Shown: piece after piece, positions 35,462 to 48,595 of the stretch
How positions within the stretch are numbered: position 1 is the first letter of the stretch
Layout: each line of letters opens with the position of its first letter
DNA from: Laetiporus sulphureus 93-53
Taxonomy: Eukaryota > Basidiomycota > Agaricomycetes > Polyporales > Laetiporaceae
Direction: 5' to 3'
Assembly (NCBI RefSeq): GCF_001632365.1
Contig: NW_024468512.1
Span: 81,162-145,161 of the forward strand
Length of the DNA: 64,000 bases
Position numbers and translations under genes: made by a program
Notes under the pieces: generated by a model
Told to the model about the DNA's origin: nothing
The model's database searches: none
What the model saw: only the letters and a program-made list of their open reading frames with translations

Positions 35462-38075
35462 CAATAACAGCTTTCGAGTGCCACAACTCGACTAAGGCTT
35501 AGGCTAACCATTTTGCGCAATGGGGTGCAGACGTGATGCTGCTTTATCTCCGAGAGAGATCATCAGAAGGGAACAAGGGACGAAGAGAAGGACCAATTGA
35601 GAGCACCCCGAGCGAGCACCCGAATATCGGGTCACCCGCGAAGCAAACACAATTAAATCATATTAGCTTTCGGCTGCAATAGTGCCTTGCCCGTGGAGCG
35701 ATACTCTGGGCAAGTGGCAAACTCTTTCTGTATTGACGCTTGATGCGCTGCCCTGTGCGTAAGTAGTCCCAAGTGTGAGTGCGATGCTACACGTCATATA
35801 TCTATGGACAGTGGGTGCTCATCTACCGCCATGAATCCCGATGCCGGGGGACCTGCCTATCTGGTCGACCACCGGCTCAGGCGTCAGGCGTTCAAAGCAT
35901 ACCAATCTAGGCCAGCACATTTGAATTCTATAACCTAAATGTGCGATCTCAATGTTGCCGAGCGGGAGGGCGGAGTGGGAGCCAAATGTACATATGTATT
36001 CGGCCGCGAAGAACACCGAGTCGCCCCTGCCCGGGGCCGGGTGGTTGTCGTCATGAGCTCTGTTAGTTAATTTTGAATGCACTAGGGACGGATGGGGAAG
36101 GATCGCCACCGTTCCTTCCTAGCTTACGCAAGAGATCCGCGATGTGCCTGTGGAAAGTCGCCGGACGTGTGTGTGCGAGCTCCAATTTTATCTCCATCGA
36201 GTGCGAAAGACTCCATGTATTGTGACCGCGAGTTTAGATCGCAGAGTCTGAATAGAATAGAACCCCCCTTCTCCGCGGTAGGATTCTAGCTGATGTAATA
36301 ATGTTCTGCAGAACATCTCGAATTGTCAGGCGTCATTACGCAGCGTAGAAGCTCTGTGCTTTCTTTCGAAGCTCGAGTGGGTGGTTGCTTTATCCACTGC
36401 GCCAGACCAAAGCAGATTGGATCGTTACCAATCGTCTTTCGTCGTTCCCCCTTTCCCCTTCCCCGAAGAGCCATTGAGCCCTTGATACATCATTCCAAGC
36501 TGCAGCATAGCATCCACGACCCACGCGACTAGTCTGTGCTGCAGGCGATTCCTCGAGCATGCACACGCAATCAGAGAACCTGGAGAACAATTCGCGGGAA
36601 GACCTTGTGCAGAGAAGCACCTGGACCGCGCCAAGCGCGTCGGGATTCGTGGGTCCACTAGCCATAACCGTTGCGGGCGCAAAGGTTATGCAAGCGACAC
36701 AAAGTCGCGCCGCATGGTACGTCTCCCCTCGGTCGCGTGCCCGAGGGAATGTGCGAGATAGGGGTGCGCTCCAGGTGTTGGTATCAGAGTCAGGCGGCCC
36801 GGGCTTCGGACTGCAGCGTTGCGGAAACGCGCCCGCATCCTAACCAATTACGATGGAAGCTTTCCGGTTTCTTACTGGTCAAAGTGGAGCCGCCCAATGC
36901 CTCCTTTCAAACGTTAGGCTCTCGGGGAGGACGTGAGGCTGCATTCTATCGCGGCGGATGCTTTGGTTCCATATCGGCAATCACAATCCAGACAACAATT
37001 GGCCGAGTGGCAGCTGTCACACTTGAATTAGATCGCTCTCGTCGGATCGTTATCTGGGCAACAGCCAGTGGTCCTAACCCTCCCCCACAGGGCCAAAGAG
37101 ACTGAACAGCATATATTAAACGGCCACTCCTGATAGACACATAGCGCGAGCTCGGGCGTCCACGAGGCGTCTGCGGAGTCAATCATGATGTATGCATGGA
37201 GCACCTTGAAATTCGCAGAAAGACCGAGGCCGTTAGTTAACCTGTTGGCGCCGCTGTCGTAATGCGTGCCGATATGATGTGTTCTTATGTCACGTTCAAG
37301 GACGAGGGAAGTAATTGGTGGGGAACGGTGAGGGGCGGATCGGCGCGGCCAGAGGTGGCAGGCGTATAGCCACTATGTACACTCACTGGCACTGGCGAGC
37401 GGCGAGCGGCGTGTCTGCGTACGTGCGCGGGAAGAGAAGGGAGCATCGCGCATTGTCGAGCCGGTCTATCTCGATTTGGGGGATCCACGCAGTGGCCAGG
37501 AACAAAGTTACTCGGTCCCGAGTCCCTCGCCGAAGGGCGATGATTCCCAGGTGATCACTAGACAGGAGGAATTACTTACTCCTACTTAGAACGGGATTAT
37601 CCGCACTAATTCGCTAAGCAAACCGACTTTCGTCTACCGTGCTATAAACCCTTCAATTGCGTAGCATGGAGCATGTTGAAGATAGACAGCCGGTAAACCC
37701 GTCTCGCTTGCATAATTTAGAAAAAATGCGCGTGACTCGGAACTCGGTGGAGAAATAGGGTCGCTGTTGGGTAGCCTCATGGCGAGAATGGCGGATCCGT
37801 GAGATGAAATCTCATCAAGCGAAGGTGGGTGATTAGCGGGTGGGCCATAGATCTCAATCCGGGGCCTCGCCGAGCGCACGTGATTGCTCATTTAGAAAGT
37901 AGAGTGTTCCTCTTCCGCTGCACGCACAATTGAAGACGAAGTGGCAAGATCCAATCTCTACAACAGGAGATGGTCGGGCTCACCATATCGGCAGACCGAG
38001 GCGCAAGATTCGGTGCTGCTCGTTATAATACCTTCCACCGCGTCCCGTCCTTAGCCTTGTTCCCCTCCGGCCGCC
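35462..38075. other. intergenic, no gene supported
   Basis: Many short open frames on both strands but none with motifs or splice-consistent joins. The part next to 38076 contains a TATAATA at about 38024 that may serve the HMG-box gene. Confidence 0.4.
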
Positions 38076-39787
38076 ATGTCCCCCCACACGCAAAGCACAA
38101 TGCCTTGGTATTGTCAGACAGTCGACCGCGACTCCGCAAGCATGTGGTCCGCTCGCTACAGCCCGACCCAGGTTCCAGAGCCTACCACCACCGCCACTCA
38201 GCAAACGCAACCTGGGCCGCACGTTCCTTACATACGTTCCGCTCTTCCCGCCTCCTCTACGCGACTGGCCGTCAGGCGCTCCTACTCCTCCGTATACCAA
38301 AGCGCCACCTCCAAGCGGCGGGCTCAGCGAAAGCGCGAGAAGGATCCCAGGTGGGCTCCGCGCCCTCCGAACGCCTTCATACTCTTCCGGCGCGACTTTT
38401 CTCGGAAACACGCCCAGGCGAACAAGGGCAAGGCGCCGACCATGGAAAAGACGCTGTCCCAGCGAGCTGCCGACGCGTGGGGCTCGCTCACCAAGTCAGA
38501 GAAGGAGCACTGGAATCGCCTAGCCGAGCAGGTCAAACTCGAGCACGCGCTTGAGCATCCCGATTACAAGTACCGACCGCAAAGGCGCACCAGTGACTCC
38601 CGAAAAGAGGGGGCTCCCATGACACGCCGCGAGCAGGTCGAATCGTTCGTGCGGCAGGTGGCCAACCGTCCGCAGGGCACAGCCTCCGACTCCGAGTCCG
38701 CCAGCGACTCGACGAGTCCCCCGAGCCCGGCCAGCATCGAGTCGCAGTGGCCACACGAGTCGCTCGAGGTCACTTCCGCGCGCACCAGTCCCGGGGAATT
38801 CAGCGAGGATGAGTTCAAGTCGTCGTCCATGCTCGGGACGTCGCTTCAGGAGCACTTCCACCACCGGCTCTATTCGTCCTTCGAGGCTTCAGCGTCGACG
38901 CCTTGCTTTGGCTCGCAGTGGGTCTTGGGCGGCGCTGCGGAGCCACTCGGTTCGGTCTCGTCGCCCTATACGGAGATCGACAAGTCCGGGTGGCCAGCGA
39001 GCTACCCGCAGCCTGATAGTCGCTTGTCCTGGGCTCTTGACACGTCTGTTGCGGCCCTTAGTCAGTCCCCCTCTCCAAAGCAAGAGGACTGCGCGGAGCC
39101 GCTGTTCTTCCAAGCGCTACAGACCTCAGTACGTTTCTCTCTCATTCTATATATTAGTTCACTCACCCATAATGACTCTAGCTTCCTCCGACGCCGGTCG
39201 ACTCTCCCCCCGCATCTTCGTATGCTTCTTCGCCGAGCATCGCGAGTCCGCCGCGCCCTGCGCCGCTTTACGGTCGGCGCAGAGCCGCTACCACCTCTGG
39301 CGCTTTGCCGTCGCCGTTGACGGTGGTCACTTCGTCGCTTCAGACTTGGAACGGAACACTGCCCAGTGTGGCCGTCACGAGTGTCGAGGGCTACGAAATG
39401 CCGTATCGACGCGCGTCAGTGCCATCGCTGTTGTACCCTGAAGATGTGCCTTCGTCGAACGGCCTTCTGTCTGCAGCGGTGGGGGTGGATTTCGACCGGA
39501 CCCCGCGGACGTCCGACTTCCCCTCGAGCGCACGGGACCCCCGCGTTCCCCCGACACCGCCGCCGACATTCGCCCCTCTCGACGCTGTGGCCAACAACTT
39601 CAGCGCGGAGAACCTGGCGGAGCTGAGCCCCGCCGTTAGCGGCTGTTCGTACGACACTACGGCGGCGGACTACGAGGGATACACGCAGGGGCTAGCGGAT
39701 TTCGGCATCGAGCCTACCACGTACAGCATGTCACCCTTCCAGGATATCGACATCAACGACTTCTTCGACTTTGAATCTACGCTGTAA
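38076..39787 (+). CDS. HMG-box transcription factor (MATA-HMG type)
   Basis: Exons 38076-39128 and 39182-39787 form 552 residues. An HMG box of the MATA/SOX class spans about residues 93-170: RPPNAFILFRRDF, then KTLSQRAADAWGSLTKSEKEHW and the ending LEHPDYKYRPQRR. This class binds the minor groove and bends DNA. In mushrooms such proteins include mating-pathway and development regulators, among them the Coprinopsis Pcc1 group, but I cannot tell which one this is. Outside the box the protein is rich in Ser, Pro and acidic residues, and it ends with DIDINDFFDFESTL, an acidic-hydrophobic stretch that looks like a transactivation segment. The 53-base intron GTACGT...CTCTAG is phase 0. The ATG at 38076 precedes a second one in frame at about 38100. 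Confidence 0.88.
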
Positions 39788-40705
39788 CGATATGAAAACC
39801 CGTATGAACTTCACGATGCGACATCAAGATGTTATGACTCTGATGACCAGGGGTACGACCTTTATGGACTATGGTATTTTTCGTCTGCGGTGGTTGCGTT
39901 GTACCGATGGACGCTTTCAGAACGGTTCATTTCGGCTGCCGCACCGCGGTATAGAGTCATGCGTGCATCTCATCTCCGTTCTCGCTCCATGTATCTACTA
40001 CGCCTCCCCCCCTCCGTTTCGTGTCAGTTTGTAGTGTACATAGGTCTGGCCGACTTACGTGTTCTATCGTGCGAAAGTATCGCTGATAAATATACCCCTC
40101 TACCGATTTCTGTTCAGAAGCTTGAGCTTGTCAGCCGCGCTGTTCCTGACCGAATGTGCAGAACAACTTTGTTCTAGCCATCAGAACACTTCGCGGCGGC
40201 TGGATTGTACGCGGCAATCTGGTCGGCGGAGTGCCGGTGGCACTGAGTGCGTACCCTCGAATCTGGGCGCATCTCAGGTGACTGAGATCCTTCAGAAATA
40301 TCAAGATTAAGAACAAGACACGACGGGGGAACGGGGGAACGACTCTTGCGCGCGAGTCGGTTCGACGGCAGCCGACTCACACGGGATGAGATTCGCACGC
40401 TTTGTTGAACGGGTTAAAAACAGTGCACATGCCTTCAGAGCATGCTGGACAGGACGGAAATATATGTCTCTCACTGGTCATTGCTAGCAGGAATACGACA
40501 TAGACTCAGGAAAGAGCAAGCGAACAAGTACGACACTGGCGAACGGCCGCGCAGTGTTTTCGCCGATAAGTCATGTTGACGTATTCAACAGTTACTAGAC
40601 AATTTATCCAGTTGGAAATGATCCATTTGTATATGTCACGTGTGCTGCGCTTCTGCTAGAGCCTTATCCGCCAAAAACTTGCCACGATCCCACCATCTGT
40701 TGTGG
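39788..40705. other. intergenic, no gene seen
   Basis: 3' side of the HMG gene and upstream region of the next gene. No coding signal. Confidence 0.4.
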
Positions 40706-41537
40706 ATGGCTCCACTGCGACGACCAAACATTTTATACGTGAAACATGTCCTGGCCACTACGACGGGCGACGGCCTCTCTTCCACGGTAAGCAGCACGTT
40801 CTATTTCGCTCTTGATCCGCTCCGAACTCGCATCTCCATAGACGGCAGTTGATTCTACTTCCAATATACCTGAAATAGACGGCTCTGCCGCTGGCTTCAT
40901 CATACTTGTCGTCGCTCTCGCTGTCATTGTTCTTGTATGCTGCATCGCGGTCTTCTTCCTCCTCCGCGACCACAGTCCCACGCCATACGAGCGCCAGCTG
41001 CGGCGCGCACAAAGTTTGCAAAGGCGGCAATACGCCCCCAGCACGAATTCCTTCCAGCTCTCCGGGCTGCGAGGGAGGATCTCGCGGCTGTTTGGCAGGA
41101 GAAGGGCCGAGGGCTGGGTTCGTGCGAACGACGATGACTGGGATACTGCGGACGATCGCACGCTCGTGGCGAAGGACGAAAGAGATGTCCGTGACCGGAC
41201 TCGTGCTGCTCCTGCTGCTGCAGCTGCGCTTTCTGCTGCCAACCCTCTCCCGGATGGCGATGACGATCCAAGCGCAGAGTCCGTCGAGCTTGCTGCACCG
41301 GTGAAATCACCCATGTATACCGACCCGTTCTCTACGTCTCCGACGTCCATGACGTTCTCAGAGGTTGATACGAGGGCCGATATAAGCGATGGCGGACATG
41401 CGGAGCAAGAAGATAAGGTGCCGGACCCCGCGCGGTTCTCGGTGCAATCGAGGAGGCAAGGATCGGAAGTTCCGACTATACGCTCCATGCGCAAGTTTGA
41501 GAGTGGGACGAAATTCAAGGAAAGCATAGAATTCTGA
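40706..41537 (+). CDS. single-pass membrane protein, unknown function
   Basis: Exons 40706-40786 and 40842-41537 give 258 residues. A short N-terminal part is followed by a strongly hydrophobic helix at about residues 43-64 (AAGFIILVVALAVIVLVCCI), then basic residues (LLRDHSPTPYERQLRRAQ) and a long polar, Asp/Ser/Ala-rich tail. By the positive-inside rule the C-terminal 190 residues should be cytosolic. No signal peptide or domain is recognised. Similar small one-helix proteins with polar tails are common and unnamed in Agaricomycetes. The intron GTAAGC...CATAG keeps frame. An additional upstream exon coding for a secreted N-terminus is possible, because the start at 40706 leaves few residues outside. 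Confidence 0.55.
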
Positions 41538-43290
41538 ACTCATGCGAGGCCTCATTGCGGCCCGTCATTACAAGTAAGTTGCTCGCTGATTGTCCAGATG
41601 TTTCCGAGTCCGTTTTATTAACCGTGACATGCGTCCACGTCCAGTGCCTTGTCCTCAATCGGTTTCTGCACGACCATCACCTTGCCGAAGTTCGGATGGT
41701 ACGTTCAGCACAACTATGTAATGTGCTCATGTTATCTTCGGACTTTGCGTCTTTGGAGCCTTTTTGCTTGACAGATATTCTTGGGACTATAGCGTTGTAT
41801 ATTTACTTTGTACTGTTACCTCACTTCAGTAGCGACGAACTCCTGTGGCCTGCTTTCCCCATAGGCATCTCATGACTCACTGCTGCTCAGACTGCTCTCT
41901 GACCGACTCGCTTGACTGTATCGTTGTGTATCCTACATAATTATATGTCGTCTGACCAACACGGGGGATGGCCTATCTTTCACCATATCATAATGTGCTA
42001 TCAAATCTGATTTGATGTCAACTTTGCGGAATGCAGATATATATGACCGTCACAACTGGCATTATGTCTCACATCCATATCCGATTCTCTCCATGCTGTA
42101 GATACTAGATAGAACATCATGCAGACTGTAGCAGCACTGCTAAGTAATCGTGAACCATAAAATAGGTCGGAGTGTGAAAATGTGGCCGAACAACACTCGC
42201 TGAGACTTAATCTGCACTTCGTTACTCGCTTGCGTAAGGAGCTCCAAGCCCCGCATGCACGATAGTTTTGCAGTTGAATTATTGCTGATGCAATGAGCCC
42301 AGGGCCAAAGAGGCCTCGAGCAACGGACAGGGCTGCTGTGGATTCTCAGGCGGCTGAACCCAAGAAGGAACTGAGGAAGAGCATCAAGTCCATCATCATC
42401 CCAAGTCTAGGCACTGCAACTATGCCTGCATCTCTTGACTGCTGGGAACTTCACTTGTACTAGAACTGTGTTCGTTGTCTTGTGAGGTGAGTTTCCCGGT
42501 ACAAAATGAATTATGTCATTATATCGTGATGGGGTTTCTCTCCAGGCATCTGTGAGGACCACAATCTGATGCATGCCTTACGGAACAGAAGCTTGCTGTC
42601 AACTGAACATGCGCTGCAAACTCATGATTTAATCTCTGGCTTCAGGGCTGGCTTGATTCCAACGTGAGTCTGCCTTAACCGAGATTGCGTAGCGATATTA
42701 GGTTTGAACGGCAAACCGTATATGGGAGCGAGAATCACTGCTCTTCTGCGGTCTGATACACATTGCACGAGACGCATTAATTGTCCCTTGCATGCAAACG
42801 AGCATACCATGAACTTGGCTCCTTATCCGTGGAAGACTCGACGTGAACCTGCCTTGGTGCATGTGCTACCTCTCTCGCCTGTGCGACGTGCCAAATATGT
42901 AATGCATTCTGATCGTCGCCTGACGCTATGCCCACTTAGTGAAAATGGTCGGCGATAGTGCCATCATACCGATTCATTCTCGCTTAGCTTCCGGCTATTC
43001 AAGGGCTATGTCGCTCATTGTCAGTGCAGTTGATGAACAGTACACCATTCGTGAAGCGTGCACACATGGTGTAGCGTGGGTGAAGGTGCACTTCACGAAT
43101 CAAGGATATTAAGGTGCGAGGACCACGTACTTCAGCTGCTCAGCGCTCTCATCCCCTACATCGTGTGCGGCCTCTCAAAAGTACGTGTCTCGCCTCTTAT
43201 TGGTGTCGTTCTGTAGTGAGATCAAGCATTGCATCGCTCCGCATCAGATCAACGCTCCAACTTCGGAATACTTTACTGTGATAGCCAACA
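41538..43290. other. intergenic with a 56-codon open frame
   Basis: The frame 42293-42463 encodes MSPGPKRPRATD, a basic NLS-like start, and then KKELRKSIKSIIIPSLG. It has no relatives visible here and no splice support, so I do not call it a gene. The remainder shows nothing. Confidence 0.3.
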
Positions 43291-44496
43291 ATGGGCAATC
43301 GTTCGTCTCGAAGACGTGCCGCTCACAACCGCACTATGGCGCAGATGCAGGATCTCGTGAGGGCCCAGCAGCAGCAAGCAGAGGCCGCGCAGGCGGAGCA
43401 GCAAAGGCTAGAAGCCGAGAGACAGCGAGCGGCGGAGCAGCAGCGCATAGCTGAAGAGCAGCGTATCAGAGCAGAAGAAGAGGCCAGACGGAGGGAGATG
43501 GAGCGAGTAGCCGCGGATGAGGCCAGACGGCACGCGGAAGAGTCTGCAAGAAGAGCGGAAGAATTGATGCGACAGGCAAACGAGGACAAGCATCAGGCGG
43601 AGGAGCTCCGCAGCCGTGCTGAAGAGGAGAGGCAGCGCGCGGAGGCGGAGAGAGTCCGTGCAGACGAGGAAGCAAAGAGGGCTCGGGCCGAGCAAGAAGC
43701 AGCCCAGCGAGCCAGAGAAGCTTCAGAGAAGGCTGCAGAGGAGGCCAGGGTAGCGTTGGAGAAAGCCGAGCAGGACCTGAGGGAGGGCATCAGGCCCATC
43801 GTCCTCCCCAATGAGGAGGAGTTCGAGCAGAAGAAGAAAGAGCTTCAGTATCAAGAAGGAATCTTCCACTTTGCCATCGCCGGCGTCTCGGGCAGCGGCA
43901 AGTCGTCGCTGCTCAATGCGTTCCGCGGCCTCCGTAACAAGGATAAAGGCGCGGCTGCTACTGGCATCACAGAGACGACGAGCGCCCCCACTCGGTATCC
44001 CGACCCTGACCCCAACAACCCCTACGTATGGTACGACATTCCCGGCGCAGGCACTCTGAACATCCCAGACTGGGTGTACTTCAATACTCAAGGCCTTTAC
44101 ATCTTCGACTGCATCATCGTGCTGTTCGACAATCGTTTCACCGAGACGGACGTCGCTATCCTGCGGAATTGCGCGCGGTTCAGGATCCCTGCGTACATCG
44201 TCCGATCAAAGTCGAGACAGCACATCCGTAATCTTGCAGATGACCTCGTGCAGGGAGAGGACGAGAGTGACGCTGAGTTGATGGCGCGGGCGCGAGAGCA
44301 GTATATCTCGCAGACTCGCCAGAGCGTGGCGCGTAATCTTGACGCTGCACAGCTGCCAAACCAGCGGGTCTATATTGTAGACAAGGAAGCAATGGTGTCG
44401 GTGGTGAAGGGGAAACACGCAAAGGATGCCCTTGATGAACCTGAATTAATTCAGGATCTCAACATTGAAATGGAGAAGAGACGGCCGGTCGAGTGA
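43291..44496 (+). CDS. IRG-like (p47 immunity-related) GTPase with N-terminal coiled coil
   Basis: One exon of 401 residues. The start MGNRSSRR fits an N-myristoylation site (Gly2, Ser at position 6 after Met). Residues about 17-190 are an uninterrupted Glu/Arg/Ala/Gln coiled coil. A G domain follows: Walker A GVSGSGKSSLLN (198-209), switch-region TGITETT, G3 DIPGAGT (249-255), and an IRG-like stretch WVYFNTQGLYIFDCIIVLFD with FTETDVAILRNCARF. At the expected G4 site it reads VRSKSR, so the specificity aspartate of [NT]KxD is not where it should be. In vertebrates IRG GTPases coat and disrupt membranes of pathogen vacuoles; fungal relatives have no established role. Membrane attachment through myristate is a prediction. 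The coding sequence ends at EMEKRRPVE without the helical C-terminal domain of animal proteins. Confidence 0.8.
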   Translation: MGNRSSRRRAAHNRTMAQMQDLVRAQQQQAEAAQAEQQRLEAERQRAAEQQRIAEEQRIRAEEEARRREMERVAADEARRHAEESARRAEELMRQANEDKHQAEELRSRAEEERQRAEAERVRADEEAKRARAEQEAAQRAREASEKAAEEARVALEKAEQDLREGIRPIVLPNEEEFEQKKKELQYQEGIFHFAIAGVSGSGKSSLLNAFRGLRNKDKGAAATGITETTSAPTRYPDPDPNNPYVWYDIPGAGTLNIPDWVYFNTQGLYIFDCIIVLFDNRFTETDVAILRNCARFRIPAYIVRSKSRQHIRNLADDLVQGEDESDAELMARAREQYISQTRQSVARNLDAAQLPNQRVYIVDKEAMVSVVKGKHAKDALDEPELIQDLNIEMEKRRPVE

Positions 44497-45037
44497 ACTG
44501 GGAGCGCCTTGGAGTATTCGAGCACTTGAGGCATGTCACATCTTTTATCCGACTCTGTCTATCTGATAGTCTGTCCATTCTGATTGAATACATGAGGAAG
44601 CTTTAGATCTGCGCCCTTGCGTCTAGTTTGGGGTGTACTTGTACTTCTAGCTGTTTCCATTTCCTTGAATCTGTAAGTCACGTCCGGCTAGTGCCTCTCA
44701 CATCGCTCCAATATATATCTGCCGCCTGCATGCTAATAAGCTTATATGCCGATGAGTGGACGAGCATCGTCGTATCTCACGAGATCATCGTACACCGTTT
44801 TGGCGAGATCAACATTGACCTGCTCAGGGTATTTCTTCGCCTAACATAACCAGGAGTCCGAGCCACTTGTCGAACAACTACTAGTAGCTGTGCCTCAAGG
44901 GCCCCCTTCGACTAGCGCGAGATCTAAACGGTACATATATTGCCAGCAGGCCAGATACGCTACATTATCAACTCCCAGACGATAATGAACATCGAGTAAA
45001 GTACACAGTCAGCGCATCCCTGCACCGGCGACCGTCA
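44497..45037. other. convergent 3' region, nothing seen
   Basis: Between the end of the IRG-like gene (plus) and the end of the transporter gene (minus). No coding signal. Confidence 0.4.
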
Positions 45038-48000
45038 TCACGCCGGAGCTAAACAGCGATCAGCGGACAGATTAAGGTCTACAGAGCCATCGCGTCAGAA
45101 CCGGGACTCTGAAAATCAATGTAACATTGTACTCACCGTTACCCCACCATTCTGGGAAACTATGCGCGTTTCCAGCAGCACCGAAGATGGCCTGTAAAAT
45201 ATTATGAAGGAATGAGTAGTGAGGGTAGCGGAGGAGCGAATGAACGTACAAAGTTTAAGATGAAGATGACGACCTGAGTGCCGCCATCCATCGCAGCGGC
45301 GACGATGTAGCTTTGAGTAGAAGGAGCTGGTCAACAAGAAGTCTGCATGCTCTGCGGATCATCACGTACTTGTATTTCGTGAACCATCTCGGGTAACGTG
45401 TACGGATCCACCACTGGGAGAGGATACCAAGCGCCATACCCGTGCTGCATGGCCAATCAGCAACTAAAATCAAATCACGAGCGCTCGAGAATACTCACTT
45501 AACCGACGTGTTCACTCCGACAGACAGGTAACATGAGTACTAGGTGGAAATATGTGTCACCCAGGGACCGATCAGTCAATGTCGTATGAGACGTACCTGC
45601 ATGATGATGGACGTGTTGAGGTTCTGGAAGCCAGCCTTGGGCCAGATGCGGTACTACATACGCAGAAATTCAGCGATGAATACCGAACGCGGTCGGGCCA
45701 GACTTACGGCGATGTAGAATGGGATCGGCAGGACGAGCCCGATGGCCAACGAGATGGGGACCATGCGGTAGGTGGAATGGGGACCGAACATCTCAGGACC
45801 AAGCGCCCCCCAGGAGATGGCGTTGGCTGAAGACAGAGAGAGCATATGAGCTTGCGAGGAGCTAAATGAAGAGAATGTACTGACAGTTGTACGATTGTGC
45901 GTTCTGTCCGGACCAGAGACGGGTACCAGCAATGGAGAGCAGGGCTTATCATCGCGAGATCAACGGGGCTCGTGGCAATGCACACTATGGCAATGAAGGA
46001 ACATACCAGGCCGCTGAGCATTGATGATGGACAGCATCATGATGTCTGTCGACGAGCCACCCATTCAGTACATATCTTTACGTTCATCTAAAGATTTCGC
46101 TCACAGTTGAGGATGGCGCCGACGACAGTTCCAGCCATTTGCATGCAGAACGTCACACGCGGCGCTAGCTTGCAGTACTGTCCAAGCTTCAAATCCTGCA
46201 AGAACAATATACCCTGCTGCATCGGGTGCGCGCCGTACATGGCACCATACATATTCGCCACAGGCCGTCCAGGGACAATATACGCTGCAGAGCAGAGTCA
46301 GATGTGAGGATGGTTACCAGCACTGACGAATACGAACCAGTGATCATCTGGAAGAACCCATTGCCGGACGTGTTGAATTCCGTGAACCCAATCGTCGCAG
46401 CGAGAGTAGAGTACAGTGCGCAGAAGACGAAGCCAATGATGAGGAGCACTGTGAGCGCCCACCATGGTAACCCAGACTCGCCAGTATAGTTAGCTAATAA
46501 TCATCAATAAGCAAGCGAATATCATGGAGATATCGCTCGTGCACTCACTTGCTTGGGCAATCCCGTAGGCGGCCAGCAATACGGCGGTGTACCACCAGCG
46601 CGGAATCTGCTTGTACACCTTCATCTTCTCATAGTGCTGTACAAGACATCAGTATTCAAACAAACAACGCTGTGAACATCGACACAGGACGCACCGCATC
46701 GTGTACCAAGAACTGCGTCTTGCTCCACGGGTTGAGAGACAACACGAAGGGCTTGAGGTCCTTCCAGTTGTACAGCGCGACATGCGTGACAATCGCACCA
46801 AGCGACAGATTCGACGTGATCAGGTAGAGCGCATTGGTTGCTGAGAAGTACGCGGGCTGCAGACAGATGTCGAACAGTCAGTTGAAGCGATCTTCTGCGC
46901 ATATATGAAGCTTAACGTACCCCAAGTTCAGCATACTTGGTCGCATCGAACTTGCCGTCAGTTAGCAATGCCGTTTGGTCATACTGTGAGCCGTTCTCGG
47001 CCTATGCCAAGTCCAAGAGCCGAATCAGCATCGCGCCATTATCACGAATTGCGAACGCTTAGAGACAACACTCACGAAGATGGCTTGGCTCATGAACGGG
47101 AACTGCTTCGCCTTCCATATGTTCCCATAGTAAACGCCCGCCATCAGGATGTACGTAAAGAAAATCCCGATGTCCTGGTTCAACTGCAGCCAGAGGGGCG
47201 ACCACAGGCACGTGCTGCTGATCAGGTTCCAGTCGAAGCACACCGCGAGCAGGCCCATGCCCTCGTTGTTCGACGCTCCGCCGAAGATGTTGCGCACCAC
47301 GGAGCTGTGGTTATCCGCCAAGCAGAAGACGGATACGCCCGTCAGGACCGGGAAAATCCCTAAGGCACAAACGATGAGACGTGCGTGATAGGCGAAAAGA
47401 GCTAGGCACGTACATTCCGGAAATATCTCCCAGCAGAAGAGCAGGGCAAACACTGTCCAGAACAAGCGGACACGCTTGGATGTCATCTGCCTGTCATAGT
47501 GCAGTGCCTGGAACAGGTTCGCAGTGTAAACTGCACAGATATAGCGACAATGAGCGAACTTCACCGCATATATGCGCAGATGCACTCACTGTTTGACGGC
47601 CAGAAGCACTTAGTCGGCTTCACCAGCACATCCTGCAGGAGACCTGCATATCCGTAGCCAATCAACTGCGACCCGATAAGGGTGAAAATCGCGACCCCGG
47701 CATTCTGTCAAGCGCGGCGTTCGGCGTCAATACAACGGATCCGCAGTTTGACACGTCATCATAGAAGACTACGGACCATGTTGTTATTATAATACACTGT
47801 TGATAGATAGGACGCCCGTTAGCCGTGCAGGACAGAAGCTTATCAACAGCTGACCGTACTTACACTCTTGGACGGAAATGACCTGGATGGCGACCGCAGA
47901 GGTAGCCGCCGTGGACGACATGATAATAATAGCGACATGTTCCTTGACTGCCGGTGATAGCGTAAACATGAAACCATGTCCGGCCACCGCCGAAACTGCG

Positions 48001-48595
48001 AAAATGAAAAGACGTACTGTTGAACGGACCAGGGTTGAGGAACCGCCAGATGCCCTTCGACGGGAGCAGAATATGCATGCCATTACCGAACCAGTATGAC
48101 AATATCAGCAGGAGAAGGGTGGAGACGGTAAGCGTCTGAGGCTTGAAATAGTAGATTTGAGCAAGCACACTGCGCAATGTGCCGCATATCAACACGTGCA
48201 GGTTACGAAGCCGATGTTGGCAGACTTACGCGCCGAATGCAGAGAAGCCAAGGCCAAGGACGATGGTGCGAAAGGTAACCGCCTGGAGCTCAGGGTCGTC
48301 CTTGGTGGAGAGGACCTAAGGCAAGAGCGCGAGTGTCCTATGGTCAACAGTATACGCTCGAGCATAGAAGGTAGCAACCTACCTTCACGGCGACCTCGTA
48401 TGCTTCTTCGACACGGTACTCGTCCTCGCTCGCCTCGTCGTTGGCGAGCCTGTCCTCCATCTCCTCCACCTCCTTCGTCATCTTGGCATCGTCCACTTCG
48501 ATCTCGGCATCCTCGACCAAGTTCTTGACATCAATCGACTCGTCCGAGAGGTGTTTCTCTTGATACACAGGCAGCTCCGCAACTGGGTCGGCCAT
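45038..48595 (-). CDS. oligopeptide transporter, OPT family
   Basis: Multi-exon minus-strand gene (about 15 exons) from ATG at 48593-48595 to a stop at 45038. The OPT family imports small peptides or modified peptides with protons across the plasma membrane. The N-terminal 70 residues are acidic and cytosolic. The hallmark NPGPFN follows LPSKGIWRFL at about 48030-48050, and the late motif KQIPRWWY lies at about 46600. Membrane helices are spread throughout, e.g. LTVSTLLLLILSYWFGNGM, GVAIFTLIGSQLIGYGYAGLL, WWALTVLLIIGFVFCALY and ISLAIGLVLPIPFYIAV. The C-terminal exon reads FGAAGNAHSFPEWWGN and then joins a short last exon. Total length is about 750-800 residues, normal for the family. The substrate is not evident. 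Exons are short, 30-300 bases, and all joins I checked keep frame. Confidence 0.88.

Noticed and set aside
36366..36410. tRNA-like A box on the minus strand (TGGCGCAGTGGATAAAGC)
   Set aside because: It resembles the D-arm of tRNA-Arg, but no pairing anticodon stem, no GGTTCRANNCC B box at the right distance and no acceptor-stem partner were found.
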